A DNA stretch of 64,000 nt from Shewanella psychrotolerans (GCF_019457595.1 NZ_CP080419.1:3348001-3412000), one strand, 5' to 3'. Counted from the first letter of the stretch, positions 1-10,406 are shown. Notes: a model not told the origin generated them from the letters alone. Program-made: numbers and translations.

Positions 1-47
1 AATCTAAAATGCTGATTTCTCAGTCGCTCGAATCATATTCACATATG

Positions 48-73
48 TAGACTAGCCTATACCGAAAAAGTTC
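48..73 (-). promoter_or_regulatory. putative sigma-E promoter firing out of the window
   Basis: Read on the minus strand, AGAACTT is followed 15 bases later by GTCTAC, close to the RpoE consensus (GGAACTT, about 15 bases, GTCTAA). In E. coli and relatives rpoE lies divergent to nadB and is autoregulated from such a promoter. The site therefore probably drives rpoE, which would lie just left of the window; that gene is not visible here. Confidence 0.5.
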
Positions 74-182
74 TAAAAAAATTTGCGAAATATGAATTTA
101 TTTTCTAAGGCCTTGCCTGTATCCATAATTTCAGTCTTGGTTTACCATAGACGATACTCGCATAACTTACCCATGATACCCG

Positions 183-1793
183 ATGAAACAAGTAGTTGAA
201 CACCAATCTGACGTTTTGGTTATCGGTAGCGGTGCTGCAGGTCTAACTTTAGCATTGCATCTGGCTGAAAAAACGAAAGTTATCTTACTCTCCAAAGGCC
301 CCCTTAGCGAAGGGTCAACCTATTATGCTCAAGGTGGTATCGCATCCGTCTTCGATGAAGAGGATACCATTGAATCCCATGTCGCCGATACGCTCGTGGC
401 TGGCGCGGGGCTATGTGATGAGCAGGTTGTCACATTTACCGCTGAAAATGCTAAGAGCGCAATGGAGTGGCTAATACACTGTGGTGTTGCCTTTGATAAA
501 GAGGAAACGACTGATGGTGATATAAGCAATGCCCCTTATCATCTAACGCGTGAAGGTGGTCACAGCCATAGACGTATTTTGCATGCAGCCGACGCAACGG
601 GTAAAGAAGTACAAGTCACCCTGCAAGAACGCGCACTTAACCATCCAAATATTCAAGTGCTCGAACGCTATAACGCTATCGATCTTATTACCACTCGTAA
701 GTTAAATCGCCCAGGTAATCGCGTCCTTGGTGCCTATGTATGGAATCGCAATGAAGAGCATGTAGAAACCGTAAAAGCACGCTTTGTCGCTCTAGCAACT
801 GGCGGTTCATCTAAGGTTTATCAATATACCTCAAACCCAGATATTGCATCGGGAGACGGTATCGCCATGGCTTGGCGTTCAGGTTGTCGTGTGGCGAATA
901 TGGAATTTAACCAGTTCCACCCCACTTGTTTATATCATGCCGATGCGCGTAACTTCCTATTGACCGAAGCATTAAGAGGTGAAGGCGCTTATTTACGTCG
1001 CCCAGATGGCAGCCGTTTTATGCCAGACTTTGATGAACGCGGAGAACTCGCGCCCCGCGACATCGTTGCTCGCGCAATAGATTATGAGATGAAGCGTCTC
1101 GGTTCTGATTGCGTTTATCTCGATATTACCCACAAGCCAGCCGACTTTGTGATTAAACATTTCCCAACCATCTATAAACGTTGTTTAGAGTTAGGGATAG
1201 ATATTACTAAAGACCCGATCCCTGTCGTGCCAGCGGCACATTACACCTGTGGCGGAGTGATGACAGATCTGCATGGTCAAACCGATCTCAACGGCCTCTA
1301 TGCCATAGGTGAAGTAGCCTATACAGGCCTTCATGGTGCTAACCGACTAGCAAGTAACTCATTGTTAGAATGTTTGGTATTTGCAAGAGCTGCTGGTGAA
1401 GATATCGAGAGCCAACTGGCAAAAATCCCCATGCCTAACGACTTGCCCGCTTGGGATGAAAGCCAAGTATCAAACTCTGATGAAGAGGTTGTTATTGCAC
1501 ATAACTGGCACGAACTGAGACTCTTTATGTGGGATTATGTTGGCATTGTGCGCTCAGATAAACGTCTTGAGCGCGCAATGAGGCGTTGTGCCATGCTGCA
1601 ACAAGAGATCCAAGAGTACTATAGTAATTTCAAAGTCAGTAATAACTTACTCGAGTTAAGAAACTTAGTGCAGGTAGCCGAACTGATTATACGTTGCGCG
1701 ATGGAACGCAAAGAGAGTCGCGGCTTGCATTACAACATCGACCACCCCAATAAAAGTAATAATCCGTTACCAACCATACTGCTACCAGACTAA
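183..1793 (+). CDS. nadB: L-aspartate oxidase (quinolinate synthesis)
   Basis: FAD-dependent oxidation of L-aspartate to iminoaspartate, the first step of de novo NAD synthesis, normally coupled to quinolinate synthase NadA in the cytosol. The 536 residues match the family length. The N-terminal dinucleotide-binding loop [17 protein letters not shown] lies near residues 13-30, then [10 protein letters not shown], the central HPT (FHPTCLYH) and the FAD-binding C-terminal segment [19 protein letters not shown] near 380-400, followed by the helical C-terminal domain. The start lies in a poor Shine-Dalgarno context but fits homologues. Monocistronic and divergent from the presumed rpoE side; no NadR-type operator was recognised. 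Confidence 0.97.
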   Translation: MKQVVEHQSDVLVIGSGAAGLTLALHLAEKTKVILLSKGPLSEGSTYYAQGGIASVFDEEDTIESHVADTLVAGAGLCDEQVVTFTAENAKSAMEWLIHCGVAFDKEETTDGDISNAPYHLTREGGHSHRRILHAADATGKEVQVTLQERALNHPNIQVLERYNAIDLITTRKLNRPGNRVLGAYVWNRNEEHVETVKARFVALATGGSSKVYQYTSNPDIASGDGIAMAWRSGCRVANMEFNQFHPTCLYHADARNFLLTEALRGEGAYLRRPDGSRFMPDFDERGELAPRDIVARAIDYEMKRLGSDCVYLDITHKPADFVIKHFPTIYKRCLELGIDITKDPIPVVPAAHYTCGGVMTDLHGQTDLNGLYAIGEVAYTGLHGANRLASNSLLECLVFARAAGEDIESQLAKIPMPNDLPAWDESQVSNSDEEVVIAHNWHELRLFMWDYVGIVRSDKRLERAMRRCAMLQQEIQEYYSNFKVSNNLLELRNLVQVAELIIRCAMERKESRGLHYNIDHPNKSNNPLPTILLPD

Positions 1794-1800
1794 TATTCTA

Positions 1801-2211
1801 CTAGCCAAAGCGCAGCAAAAGACGACACAAGTGACGATAACTTGTGTCGTCTAACATGTCTCGCCAAACGACGATGAGATGCTTTTCTTGCTCCACAGTC
1901 ATTTGAAATAACACCACAAAGGGACTAATCCACAGACGTTTTAATCGATAGCTTTTCTCATTATCCATGAAAGCAGCATTGCCTGACTCATCGAGCCAAA
2001 AATTTAAGCGCCAGTGTATTAAACTGAACCATTGATAGATAAAAAAACAGCATACTAAAGTGATAACAAACCACTTAATAAATACAAACCATAGTGGGAA
2101 AACTGGCGGCCAGGCTAAGAAGGAACTTAGACATACAGCCGCAAAGACGACCAACGATAATCGCTGTTCAAAAGAAGCACAAAGATAAAAATTATGGCGC
2201 AGGGCGACCAC
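1801..2211 (-). CDS. ygfX: YgfX/CptA-type inner membrane protein
   Basis: Small inner-membrane protein encoded with SdhE; in enterobacteria YgfX (CptA) has been linked to succinate dehydrogenase/SdhE function and to cell-division or toxin-antitoxin phenotypes, so its role is unsettled. I place the start at a GTG giving 136 residues (the E. coli protein has 135). A longer frame would begin deep inside sdhE and add 28 residues unlike the family. Two hydrophobic segments, around residues 20-60, are followed by a basic, soluble tail. The reading frame overlaps the end of sdhE by 20 bases, implying translational coupling. Confidence 0.8.
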   Translation of the reverse strand: MVALRHNFYLCASFEQRLSLVVFAAVCLSSFLAWPPVFPLWFVFIKWFVITLVCCFFIYQWFSLIHWRLNFWLDESGNAAFMDNEKSYRLKRLWISPFVVLFQMTVEQEKHLIVVWRDMLDDTSYRHLCRLLLRFG

Positions 2212-2443
2212 GAACTTGAATAACCATCTTAGCCAGCTCAGGATCTGGGCACTCTTCATGGCCCATAAACCAGGCAAACAATTCAGGATCTTCACACTCT
2301 AACAAACGAACAAATATCGCCTTATCTTGATTTGAGAGTGACTCATATTGCGCCTCGACAAAGGGTTGAAACAATACATCAAGCTCTAACATACCGCGGC
2401 GGCATGCCCACCTTACTCTAGCTATCTTCATTGGTTCAGACAC
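2192..2443 (-). CDS. sdhE: FAD assembly factor SdhE
   Basis: Small helical chaperone that promotes covalent attachment of FAD to succinate dehydrogenase and fumarate reductase flavoprotein subunits. 83 residues; the diagnostic RGxxE motif appears in WACRRGMLELD near residues 12-22, followed by the conserved FVRLLECEDPELFAWFMG. The first codon is GTG, preceded at good spacing by GGGAG; an in-frame ATG four codons later is too far from it. First gene of a two-gene operon with ygfX. Formerly called YgfY and misassigned as an antitoxin. Confidence 0.92.
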   Translation of the reverse strand: MSEPMKIARVRWACRRGMLELDVLFQPFVEAQYESLSNQDKAIFVRLLECEDPELFAWFMGHEECPDPELAKMVIQVRGRPAP

Positions 2444-2505
2444 ACAACTTCTCCCTTATTGATTGTTGGCGCTAGTGTACCAGCAACATCATGTGCTTAC
2501 ATCTT

Positions 2506-3414
2506 TTATAGCAACTGAACTTGCAGATCTTTGCCTTCAAAAAGATCGGTAAAATCCGTATCCAATAGTCGTTTAACGGCAGGATGCTGGATCATCCGTT
2601 CGGCAAACATCACATGATATACCTCGGTAATATCGGTGGTTTCACCAAGTAGATGCATACCATGAGCTAAAATATCTTGTTTATAAATCGATGGGGCCAC
2701 AAATATCCCTTGTTTAAAATAACCAAAGGCTTTCATCATCGCCGCATCATCAAATTCACCCAATATTGTGATATCCAAACCATTTTCATCAAACCAATGA
2801 TGTAATTGTTGACCAAGTGAAGTTCGCTTACCTGGGATCAACAACTTGCCTTGCTCAAGGCAAGCGGGAAACGGTTGACTGTAGAGCTCTGAAGAGAAAA
2901 AACCCACCCCACATTCACCTAACTTTTTAGACAAAATTTCAGGATACTTTAACGACTCCCCCGCACAATCAGACAAGATCATGTCGAGTTTATGGGCTCG
3001 CAAACGCTCCATCAAACTCTCATGAGTCGCCTCATAACAGGCCAGTTGCATAGTGCCGTCACTCGGCACAACCGTAAGCAGAACTCGACTTGCTAGCGCC
3101 TTAGAGAGCGCATCAGCGATACCGACTTCGAAAAGAATATTATTATCTTTCTGATAATTGAGAATATCGAGCATCTCATAGCTAAGGCTAAACATCTTAT
3201 CAGCGTAGCGAAACACCAACTCGCCTAGCTCTGTAGGCTCTAAAGAACGCCCAACACGTTTAAATAAACTGCCTTTTAAACGCTGCTCCAACACTCGGAT
3301 TTGACCCGTTACAGTTTGAGGTGTAAGGCAAAGGGTCTCTGCCGCTTTCGCTACAGAGCCCTTTTTGTGCACCATCCAAAAGTAATACAGATGATTATAA
3401 TTAAGATGCGACAT
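2506..3414 (-). CDS. nhaR: transcriptional activator NhaR (LysR family)
   Basis: LysR-type regulator that in E. coli activates nhaA in response to sodium. The N-terminal winged helix reads [20 protein letters not shown], with [13 protein letters not shown] as recognition helix. The effector domain carries the NhaR-typical [14 protein letters not shown] and [15 protein letters not shown] near the C-terminus. 302 residues from an ATG; a TTG one codon upstream is also possible. It lies downstream of nhaA on the same strand, as in the E. coli nhaAR operon, but separated from it by a small secreted-protein gene. Confidence 0.93.
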   Translation of the reverse strand: MSHLNYNHLYYFWMVHKKGSVAKAAETLCLTPQTVTGQIRVLEQRLKGSLFKRVGRSLEPTELGELVFRYADKMFSLSYEMLDILNYQKDNNILFEVGIADALSKALASRVLLTVVPSDGTMQLACYEATHESLMERLRAHKLDMILSDCAGESLKYPEILSKKLGECGVGFFSSELYSQPFPACLEQGKLLIPGKRTSLGQQLHHWFDENGLDITILGEFDDAAMMKAFGYFKQGIFVAPSIYKQDILAHGMHLLGETTDITEVYHVMFAERMIQHPAVKRLLDTDFTDLFEGKDLQVQLL

Positions 3415-3448
3415 CAATACGTTATCTAACCTATGCTCAACGACATTC

Positions 3449-3832
3449 TTATTTCAATCGCTGACAGTCCATTAAACTATATACAACACTGGCTAGTTCA
3501 TCGGCAGTATTGATAGTTCCAGCAGTAAAAGCCTCTTCCAATCCGAGTACTAAATCGTCACGATCTGGGATTCGGCTCTCACAATAGGTTCTATTAGCCT
3601 GCTGAAAACGTTTACCACTGCGATATTTTAGCGCTCGAGACTCATAATCATTAGACTCGACACGTTGACCCACAGCATTAGGCTTATACATCAAAGCACC
3701 GTCAACAACACCTTCGAGATAATGCACGCAAGCTACGCTTTCTACATCTTGATTACAGGCCGCTAATTGAGACGCCGATGCACTCGTAACCACACCAAAC
3801 GTAAACATTAGGATTATTAATGATCTCTTCAT
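3449..3832 (-). CDS. small secreted protein, Rap1a/Tai immunity-like
   Basis: 127 residues with a signal peptide ([20 protein letters not shown], cleavage near residue 20). The mature part has four cysteines and the pattern [13 protein letters not shown], then [20 protein letters not shown] and a final SLMDCQ. This resembles the Rap1a/Tai-type immunity fold (CxGYLxGxxDG, CIP, C-terminal helix); I infer that resemblance from pattern only. Its ATG overlaps the nhaA stop by four bases, so it is translationally coupled to nhaA and co-transcribed. No toxin gene is adjacent, so a housekeeping periplasmic role is as likely as immunity. Function unknown. Confidence 0.75.
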   Translation of the reverse strand: MKRSLIILMFTFGVVTSASASQLAACNQDVESVACVHYLEGVVDGALMYKPNAVGQRVESNDYESRALKYRSGKRFQQANRTYCESRIPDRDDLVLGLEEAFTAGTINTADELASVVYSLMDCQRLK

Positions 3833-5004
3833 GCTTTTTCTCCTTTTTCTGGAAGCACTTTTGACAACCAGAAGTAACCAATTAATGCAGACATTATCGA
3901 ACCAGTCAAAATACCGAGGCGCGCAACGTCACCATACATATCCCCTTCCCCCACAAACGCTAGAGAAGAAATGAACATCGACATAGTGAAACCGATACCA
4001 CACATTACAGCGACTGGAGCAATATGACGCCACCCCATCCCGTCAGGTAAAACGGCAAGTTTTAATTTAACAGCAATAAAGCTAAACAACAGCACCCCAA
4101 GCGGTTTACCTAACAACAAGCCTAATGCGATACCCACAGGCACTGGAGAGACTAAATCAACAATACTCATACCTGAAAGGTCAACGCCGGCGTTTGCAAA
4201 GGCAAAAATAGGCAGAATAATAAAAGTACTCCATGGGTGTAGACTGTGCTCGAGGCTTTCTGATGGCGAACTTCCATCTTTCGCTCGTAATGGAATACAA
4301 AAAGCAATAATAACCCCTGCAAGTGTGGCGTGAACCCCAGACTTAAGCACCGCGATCCACAGAATAAGTCCGACTACAGCATATGGCCCTAATGCTGTAA
4401 TGCCTTTACGATTTAGTGCTATCAAACAAACTATCGCAACGGCAGCAACGACTAAACTGATAGTTGATAGATCTGTACTGTAGAACATCGCAATAATCAC
4501 CACGACACCCAAATCATCAATAATCGCAAGCGCTAACAAAAACACTTTCAGCGCAACAGGAACACGATTCCCCAGCAGCGCCATAATCCCGAGCGCAAAC
4601 GCTATATCCGTCGCAGCAGGGATCGCCCAACCGTTTTGAGTTACAGGATCTGAATAGTTGAAAATCAAATAGATAGCGGCAGGAAATAACATTCCGCCTA
4701 TCGCAGCAAAAGTAGGCAAGGACGCCTGCTCACGACTCGATAATGCCCCCTCAAGTAACTCTCGCTTTACCTCTAAACCGATTAGCATGAAAAACAATGC
4801 CATTAGACCATCATTAATCCAGTGAATAAGGGTCTTATCAATATCTAAAACACCAACACGAATCTGCATCTCTGTATGCAAAAAACCTTGGTAAATATCC
4901 GATAATGGAGAGTTAGCCATAATCATAGCTAATAATACCGCCCCCATTAACAGAATCCCACCTGCCGACTCTTGGCTTAGAAAGTTTCTAATTGCCCGTT
5001 CCAT
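3829..5004 (-). CDS. nhaA: Na+/H+ antiporter NhaA
   Basis: Electrogenic inner-membrane antiporter exchanging two H+ for one Na+, important for sodium and alkaline-pH tolerance. Family signatures are intact: [55 protein letters not shown] and the paired aspartates in [18 protein letters not shown] (the Na+ site), plus [12 protein letters not shown]. About 12 membrane segments. I chose the ATG preceded by GGAG (391 residues) over an upstream GTG that would add six residues. First gene of nhaA - small secreted protein - nhaR. Confidence 0.95.
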   Translation of the reverse strand: MERAIRNFLSQESAGGILLMGAVLLAMIMANSPLSDIYQGFLHTEMQIRVGVLDIDKTLIHWINDGLMALFFMLIGLEVKRELLEGALSSREQASLPTFAAIGGMLFPAAIYLIFNYSDPVTQNGWAIPAATDIAFALGIMALLGNRVPVALKVFLLALAIIDDLGVVVIIAMFYSTDLSTISLVVAAVAIVCLIALNRKGITALGPYAVVGLILWIAVLKSGVHATLAGVIIAFCIPLRAKDGSSPSESLEHSLHPWSTFIILPIFAFANAGVDLSGMSIVDLVSPVPVGIALGLLLGKPLGVLLFSFIAVKLKLAVLPDGMGWRHIAPVAVMCGIGFTMSMFISSLAFVGEGDMYGDVARLGILTGSIMSALIGYFWLSKVLPEKGEKA

Positions 5005-5240
5005 ATATAACTCCATTAACACTTAATGTATTGAGTCTAGCTCATTGCTATCTTACTGAATAATCGTTTGCCTCTGCTTTAAACATCGAAATTTCCGATG
5101 TATCGAGTGTAGACAGCAAAAGATAACTAATCAACAGTTATGCAATAATCTACTGAGAAATAGGATTAAAGACAGGTATGTTAGGTGGTTCACAAATGAG
5201 AATGGATGTTTAAAAGCGTTTTTATGCGCACATAATAAAT

Positions 5241-5275
5241 AAAGTGCTAAATCCCACATGGGAACTTAGCACTTT
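5241..5275 (-). terminator. terminator hairpin after thyA
   Basis: Ten-base arms AAAGTGCTAA / TTAGCACTTT with a 15-base loop; on the minus strand the stem is followed by TATTTATT. It lies just past the thyA stop. Confidence 0.65.
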
Positions 5276-5308
5276 AACCTCAGTATTTCCTCGTAATTGT
5301 CTTTATCG

Positions 5309-6160
5309 TTAGACCGAGAAAGGATATTTTATCGCATCATGATGCTGATAACCTGTCACTTCGAAATCGTCCATTGTCACCCAAGTTTCAATATCATTTA
5401 ACGACTTAATATCAGGATTGATATGCAACTGTGGAGAAGGGAAAGGTTCCCGTTTCAGTTGTACTTCTTGCATCAATTCAAGCTGATCTTCGTAAATATG
5501 CGCATTAACAATTTTATGATAAGCCGCTCCCGCCTTCTTACCTGTAATTTGGGCAATAAGTGCTAATAAAGCATAGACTTGCACTTGATTAAAGTTCAGA
5601 CCTAGCGGGACATCACATGAGCGCTGAAAGCTATTTAAATAGAGAGTATCTCCCAACAAGGAGAAATTATGAGTATGCATACAAGGACGCAAACAGCCCA
5701 TATGAAACTCACCAGGATTATAGAAACTTAAGATCTCACCACGATCATCGATTCCTTTAGAGAGGTTATCAACAATCTTCTTTAATTGATCTACGCAGCC
5801 CCCATCTGGTTTACTCCAAGCTCGTCCTTGAACCCCATAAACCCGTCCCATATCGTCGACACCTTTACGGTGAGGATTATTAAGCCAGGCTTGATTTTCA
5901 TTTGCATTGGCATCCCATGTTTTTGCGCCCAGTTGGCGAAAATCGGCTGCATTATCATAACCGCGCAAATAACCGAGTAACTCTGCTATCGCACCTTTCC
6001 AGAAACTCTTACGAGTAGTAATGAGCGGAAACTCATTTTTATCAACACGATATACCAAATCTGCATTGATTACGGTTAGGCAACGCTTACCTGTTCGTTC
6101 ATTCTCTACCCAAACACCGTCATCAATGATCCGGTTACAAAGTTGCAAATACTGTTTCAT
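5309..6160 (-). CDS. thyA: thymidylate synthase, Vibrio-like long form
   Basis: Methylates dUMP to dTMP with methylene-tetrahydrofolate. 283 residues, against 264 for E. coli-type ThyA. The extra length falls mainly after [14 protein letters not shown] (region about 85-115). Catalytic Cys160 lies in [10 protein letters not shown] and the phosphate/uracil-binding [13 protein letters not shown] follows at 179-191; the C-terminal YPFSV differs from the E. coli PVAI end. From memory the sequence matches the Vibrio ThyA type better than the enterobacterial type, suggesting a xenologous copy. lgt, which normally sits between ptsP and thyA, is absent here. Confidence 0.95.
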   Translation of the reverse strand: MKQYLQLCNRIIDDGVWVENERTGKRCLTVINADLVYRVDKNEFPLITTRKSFWKGAIAELLGYLRGYDNAADFRQLGAKTWDANANENQAWLNNPHRKGVDDMGRVYGVQGRAWSKPDGGCVDQLKKIVDNLSKGIDDRGEILSFYNPGEFHMGCLRPCMHTHNFSLLGDTLYLNSFQRSCDVPLGLNFNQVQVYALLALIAQITGKKAGAAYHKIVNAHIYEDQLELMQEVQLKREPFPSPQLHINPDIKSLNDIETWVTMDDFEVTGYQHHDAIKYPFSV

Positions 6161-6225
6161 GATTTCCTACTCAGTTATCGCGATTAGTCGATAGCTTGCT
6201 AAAAAGTGAGCAAACAAAAAATTAG

Positions 6226-7020
6226 TTAGGTTAATGCTAACTTTAGGCCTGTAAAGATAAGCATTACCGCAAATATTTTCTTTAATATTGGTGTTGGCCA
6301 GACACTCGCCGCTTTTGCTCCAACAGGCGCCATAAAAATAGAGGTAGAGACAATACCGACAAGTGCTGGAAGGTAAATATAACCCAACATATAATCAGGA
6401 AGCCCTTCAGCCCCTAGACCAGAAACGATGTAGCTAATACTGCCAAATAGCGCAATCATAAAGCCTGTGACCGACGAAAAACCGATGGCATGGCGCATCT
6501 GCACACCACTCCAGCACAGAAATGGCACCAATAGAACGCCACCACCAATCCCCATCAGCGCAGCGACAATCGCAATCACTAATGCAGCAAGAAAAAGATA
6601 ACTGGGTTTAGGTAGCTGGCGTTCTACCTCTGGCGCTTTAAAGGGAAAAACCATCTGAATCGCCATAATGATAACGAAGATGGCAAAAGCTTGTTTCAGC
6701 ATAGCGGCCGAAAAAAGTGATGAGATAAAACCTGCAGATAATGCCCCTAAGACAAAACCGGGTAACATCACTTTTAACAAAGGCCAGGGAACATTGCCCC
6801 GAGCATGATGGGCTTTAGCGGAAGATAAAGAGGTCAAAATAATTGCAGCTAACGACGTCGCTATGGCCACATGGGTTAAATGTTCAGGTACCACACCCGC
6901 CTTGGGTAACAAAAACAACAGAACAGGAACTGCGATAAGACCGCCACCGATCCCAAGCAAACCAGCCATAAAACCGATAAATGCGCCAAGGGCAACACAA
7001 CTTAAAAATATGGTTAACAT
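6226..7020 (-). CDS. TSUP (TauE/SafE) family permease
   Basis: Integral membrane protein of the sulfite/organosulfur exporter family; substrate unknown. 264 residues with eight or so membrane segments and the two-fold repeat typical of the family: GFMAGLLGIGGGLIAVPVLLF at 16-36 and VAALMGIGGGVLLVPFLCW in the second half. Positive residues cluster in the central loop (PFKAPEVERQLPKPS). It lies between thyA and ptsP, where E. coli has lgt. Confidence 0.85.
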   Translation of the reverse strand: MLTIFLSCVALGAFIGFMAGLLGIGGGLIAVPVLLFLLPKAGVVPEHLTHVAIATSLAAIILTSLSSAKAHHARGNVPWPLLKVMLPGFVLGALSAGFISSLFSAAMLKQAFAIFVIIMAIQMVFPFKAPEVERQLPKPSYLFLAALVIAIVAALMGIGGGVLLVPFLCWSGVQMRHAIGFSSVTGFMIALFGSISYIVSGLGAEGLPDYMLGYIYLPALVGIVSTSIFMAPVGAKAASVWPTPILKKIFAVMLIFTGLKLALT

Positions 7021-7114
7021 TCAGTCTCGATTGCTTAGATTATTCAAGCGCTCTAGCTTAAATGAAATCTCATCGGATTGAAATTACCTTAATTCGATTC
7101 ACTCTCCGTAAGCT

Positions 7115-9346
7115 TTATAAAAACTCTTCCAATTCATTATCTCTCAAATATTGAGCCACTAAACGCCTCACTTCACCGCCACTCGATAAAGAGAGCGCCC
7201 TTTCTAATAGCTCACTTAAATCGGCATAAGAGACTCGCCTGATCAAATAATTGATCTTTGCGAGGCTGCCTTGGTTCATACTCAATTGATCAAATCCCAT
7301 AGCGACCAATAAAATGACACCTATGGGCTCACCAGCTAATTCGCCACAAACGCTAATAGAGAGTTGATACTGACTACACTCCATATGTGCTCGTTTTAGC
7401 GCCCGTAATATCCCAGGGTGATAACAATCATAAAGCGTGCTAACCCGTGGATTATTGCGGTCAACAGCAAGTAAGTATTGGGTTAAGTCATTCGAACCTA
7501 CTGAGATAAAATCGACTCGCCTACTCACCTCTTCAAGCTGAAATAGCAAAGCTGGCACTTCTAACATTATACCGATTTTGGGTCTAACTAAATGCGGATG
7601 AACATCCTGTTTAACCTCAAGATACGCTTGCTCTAGATATGCAATGGCTTGATCTATCTCATCGAGGCAACTGACCATAGGTAACAAGATATGTAACTGC
7701 TCACTATCACTAGCAGCATTTAACATCGCGCGTAGCTGCACCAAAAACAGTTCGGGATGATCTAAGGTCAACCGAATACCTCGCCAACCTAAAAAGGGGT
7801 TGTCTTCAATAATGGGCAGATAAGATAAGGGTTTATCACCACCAACATCTAAAGTACGCATCACCACAGGTTTATTCCCAGCCGCTTGTATTACTTGGCG
7901 ATAGATCTCAACCTGCTCCGCTTCACTGGGAAAGCGTGTTTGTAACATAAACGGGATTTCGGTGCGGTACAAACCAATGCCATCAGCGCCTTCTGCGATT
8001 TCCGAAGCTAAGCTGCTGAGCAAGCCTGCATTTAAATAGAGATGAATTCGTTTATCATCTAAAGTGTAAGCCGATAAGGATAACTCTTTCGAATAACGCT
8101 TTTGCAGTGCCTTCTCTGCCGAAATATGACTGCGATACTCTTTAATGAGTGTGGGAGTTGGTGATACTAACACCTGACCACGAGTCGCATTTAGAATAAG
8201 CTGTTTACCATCGATTCCAGCATTAAGGATCCCTTCAACCCCAATGACAGCGGGCACACCAAAAGCTCTAGCTAAAATAGCGGCATGAGAGTTAACACCA
8301 CCAAGCTCAGTGACAATACCAACCAGTTTATGCTGCGGAAACTCTGCAAGCATAGTGGCCGTCGCTTCCTTGGTTACTAAGATAACTGGAGCGTCGAACT
8401 CAATATGCATCTTCTGCGGTTCAATTAACTCTCGAAGCACTCGCTGCCCTAAATCTCTGATATCTGTCGCGCGCTCTTGCAGATAGGGATCTTGCATTTG
8501 TAAAAACTGATCGATATACCGTAGCGAAACTCGGCTAACGGCAGAAATAGCACTCCAACCCAATTGGATTTCGCGTACATATTCCCCACCCAAGCTGCTA
8601 TCATCGAGTAGTAAAAGTAATGCCGAGAAAATGGATTGCACCTCTTTTTCGTTTTCACCATCGAAACGTTGAGACAGTGCACTTAAGGTATTCCGACAAA
8701 CATCCAGCGCATACCTAAGCTGAACGAGCTCCTCTTCGATATCCGTTGCCAAAGAATCTGCCTGTTCTAATGAAATATCACCACCAATGACCATGGCATG
8801 GGCTATCACGACTCCATTCGCCGCCGATGTACCGCTGTAATAACATTGATCAGGTAAAGACTTTACTTCAGCTTTCTTACGCTGCTCACGAACGGCCACC
8901 GCTAATTGGGCAGCCAAGGTCATTAAGAATGCCTCTTCGGCCTCACTAAACTGACGCTCATCTGCCTGCTGGACGACCAACACACCGAGAATAAGTTTTT
9001 GATAAATGATGGGGACAGCGAGAAAAGCGCGAAAATCTTCTTCAGCAACTTCGGTAAATAGTTTAAACCTGGGATGGAGCGGCGCATCTGCGAGGTTAAT
9101 AGGTTCTTCACGTTCAGCGACTAAACCAACAAGCCCCTGCGTTAACGGCATTTTAACCTGGCCAACGGCACTAGGGTCGAGGCCATCGGTTGCAGATAAA
9201 ACCAGCTGTTGCTCTTCTAATATATAGATAGAGCAACATTGGGTAGCCATAGCAGACTTGGTTTGGGTAACCAATAAGCTTAAAGCAGATTGAAGATCGT
9301 CAGCAGCAGCAACGGCCTGAGTGATATCCCTAAGCGTTTTTAGCAC
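7115..9346 (-). CDS. ptsP: phosphoenolpyruvate-protein phosphotransferase PtsP (EI-Ntr)
   Basis: First enzyme of the nitrogen-related PTS, passing phosphate from PEP to NPr and then EIIA-Ntr. 743 residues. A GAF domain covers about 1-150 (PLTQGLVGLVAEREEPINL); the EI N-domain holds the phosphorylated histidine His354 in GGVNSHAAILARAFGVPAV; the TIM-barrel PEP-binding domain includes GLYRTEIPFM, MRTLDVGGDKPL and FISVGSNDLTQYLLAVDRNN. The start is a GTG preceded by AGGAGA at eight bases. The gene lies just downstream of rppH on the same strand, as in E. coli, so the two are probably co-transcribed. Confidence 0.96.
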   Translation of the reverse strand: MLKTLRDITQAVAAADDLQSALSLLVTQTKSAMATQCCSIYILEEQQLVLSATDGLDPSAVGQVKMPLTQGLVGLVAEREEPINLADAPLHPRFKLFTEVAEEDFRAFLAVPIIYQKLILGVLVVQQADERQFSEAEEAFLMTLAAQLAVAVREQRKKAEVKSLPDQCYYSGTSAANGVVIAHAMVIGGDISLEQADSLATDIEEELVQLRYALDVCRNTLSALSQRFDGENEKEVQSIFSALLLLLDDSSLGGEYVREIQLGWSAISAVSRVSLRYIDQFLQMQDPYLQERATDIRDLGQRVLRELIEPQKMHIEFDAPVILVTKEATATMLAEFPQHKLVGIVTELGGVNSHAAILARAFGVPAVIGVEGILNAGIDGKQLILNATRGQVLVSPTPTLIKEYRSHISAEKALQKRYSKELSLSAYTLDDKRIHLYLNAGLLSSLASEIAEGADGIGLYRTEIPFMLQTRFPSEAEQVEIYRQVIQAAGNKPVVMRTLDVGGDKPLSYLPIIEDNPFLGWRGIRLTLDHPELFLVQLRAMLNAASDSEQLHILLPMVSCLDEIDQAIAYLEQAYLEVKQDVHPHLVRPKIGIMLEVPALLFQLEEVSRRVDFISVGSNDLTQYLLAVDRNNPRVSTLYDCYHPGILRALKRAHMECSQYQLSISVCGELAGEPIGVILLVAMGFDQLSMNQGSLAKINYLIRRVSYADLSELLERALSLSSGGEVRRLVAQYLRDNELEEFL

Positions 9347-9390
9347 AGCTTAAATCTCCTTATCTATCGATCATCTATTTATCTAACTAC

Positions 9391-9915
9391 CTACCTACGA
9401 CGACCTCTTCTTCTGCCACTGTGGCTAGATTCTTGAGCTTGATATGGCAATGCCGTTGGTGCGAACTCTTTCATTACTTTTCGGTAAACATCTCGCTTAA
9501 AAGAAACGACTTGCCTTACCGGATACCAATAACTTACCCAGCGCCAATCATCAAACTCAGGATGACCACTGGCACTGAGATCGACAGCAGACTCTTGGCT
9601 CTTCAATAATAATAGAAACCACTTCTGCTTTTGGCCTATACATAAAGGTTTACTGTCTTGTCTAATTAACCGTTTCGGTAATCTATAACGCAACCAGGAA
9701 CGAGTCGAAGTTAAAATCTGAACGTGTTCAGGTCTTAATCCGACCTCTTCATACAACTCCCGATACATGGCTTGCTCGGCTGTTTCGCCATCATCAACGC
9801 CACCTTGTGGAAATTGCCAGGAATGTTGGCCAAATCTTCTAGCCCACATAACCTGCCCAAAGCGATTACAGATAATGATGCCAACATTTGCACGAAAGCC
9901 GTCACTATCAATCAC
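9391..9915 (-). CDS. rppH: RNA pyrophosphohydrolase RppH
   Basis: Nudix hydrolase that removes pyrophosphate from the 5' end of transcripts and so triggers RNase E decay. The Nudix box [23 protein letters not shown] lies at about 38-60; the conserved [14 protein letters not shown] and [32 protein letters not shown] are present, and the tail is basic (GRRRGRRR). 174 residues. The start is GTG, as in E. coli. First gene of the rppH-ptsP unit; its promoter must lie in the DnaA-box region upstream. Confidence 0.96.
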   Translation of the reverse strand: MIDSDGFRANVGIIICNRFGQVMWARRFGQHSWQFPQGGVDDGETAEQAMYRELYEEVGLRPEHVQILTSTRSWLRYRLPKRLIRQDSKPLCIGQKQKWFLLLLKSQESAVDLSASGHPEFDDWRWVSYWYPVRQVVSFKRDVYRKVMKEFAPTALPYQAQESSHSGRRRGRRR

Positions 9916-10056
9916 ATGGACTCCAAATTGAAAAATTTTAATGGATCGATTGTTTCACAAAGCGGCACACTGAGCAATTACCTCTTAGCAGATATTATTT
10001 GGATAAAAAACAAAAATAATCGTATTTATCAACAGTCACCCCGGTTTCATCCGTAG

Positions 10057-10081
10057 GATATCCACAAAATCTGTGGATATC
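10057..10081. repeat. inverted pair of DnaA-like boxes
   Basis: Perfect ten-base arms GATATCCACA / TGTGGATATC around the spacer AAATC. Each arm contains ATATCCACA, one base from the DnaA box TTATCCACA. No T-tract follows, which argues against a terminator. Confidence 0.6.
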
Positions 10082-10195
10082 TCTGTTTGAAACTCTGTTA
10101 AAAATGTCATTTTGATAGAATAAGTTAAAAAAAAGCTTAGCTTCAACACCGCAAGGAAAAACAATAAGCACCTGAATTTAAAGCAATTACACAAT

Positions 10196-10208
10196 TAATT
10201 AATTGATA
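10196..10208 (-). promoter_or_regulatory. IHF binding site consensus
   Basis: The reverse strand reads TATCAATTAATTA, a full match to WATCAANNNNTTR, in an AT-rich stretch. A weaker one-mismatch site lies at 10489-10501. Confidence 0.5.
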
Positions 10209-10288
10209 AAAACAGTAACACACAAATAAGTGGGTAAATTTCAACCAGCACTGAGGGTTGTTGGAACTTCATCTTATTACAACCTAGG

Positions 10289-10297
10289 TTATTCACA
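10289..10297 (+). promoter_or_regulatory. DnaA box TTATTCACA
   Basis: Exact match to TTATNCACA on the plus strand, 208 bases right of the inverted pair. Confidence 0.5.
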
Positions 10298-10406
10298 GGT
10301 AAAACCATTTGGCAACCCATTTTGGTAAATTTATGCAACTATTTACGCGTAACAGTAATCATAAATCCCATGATTAAAAAATATGATCTCACTTATCCAA
10401 GATTTC

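Noticed and set aside
10057..10081. Inverted repeat read as a terminator for rppH or mutH
   Set aside because: It lies upstream of both genes, lacks a T-tract, and its arms are DnaA-box-like.
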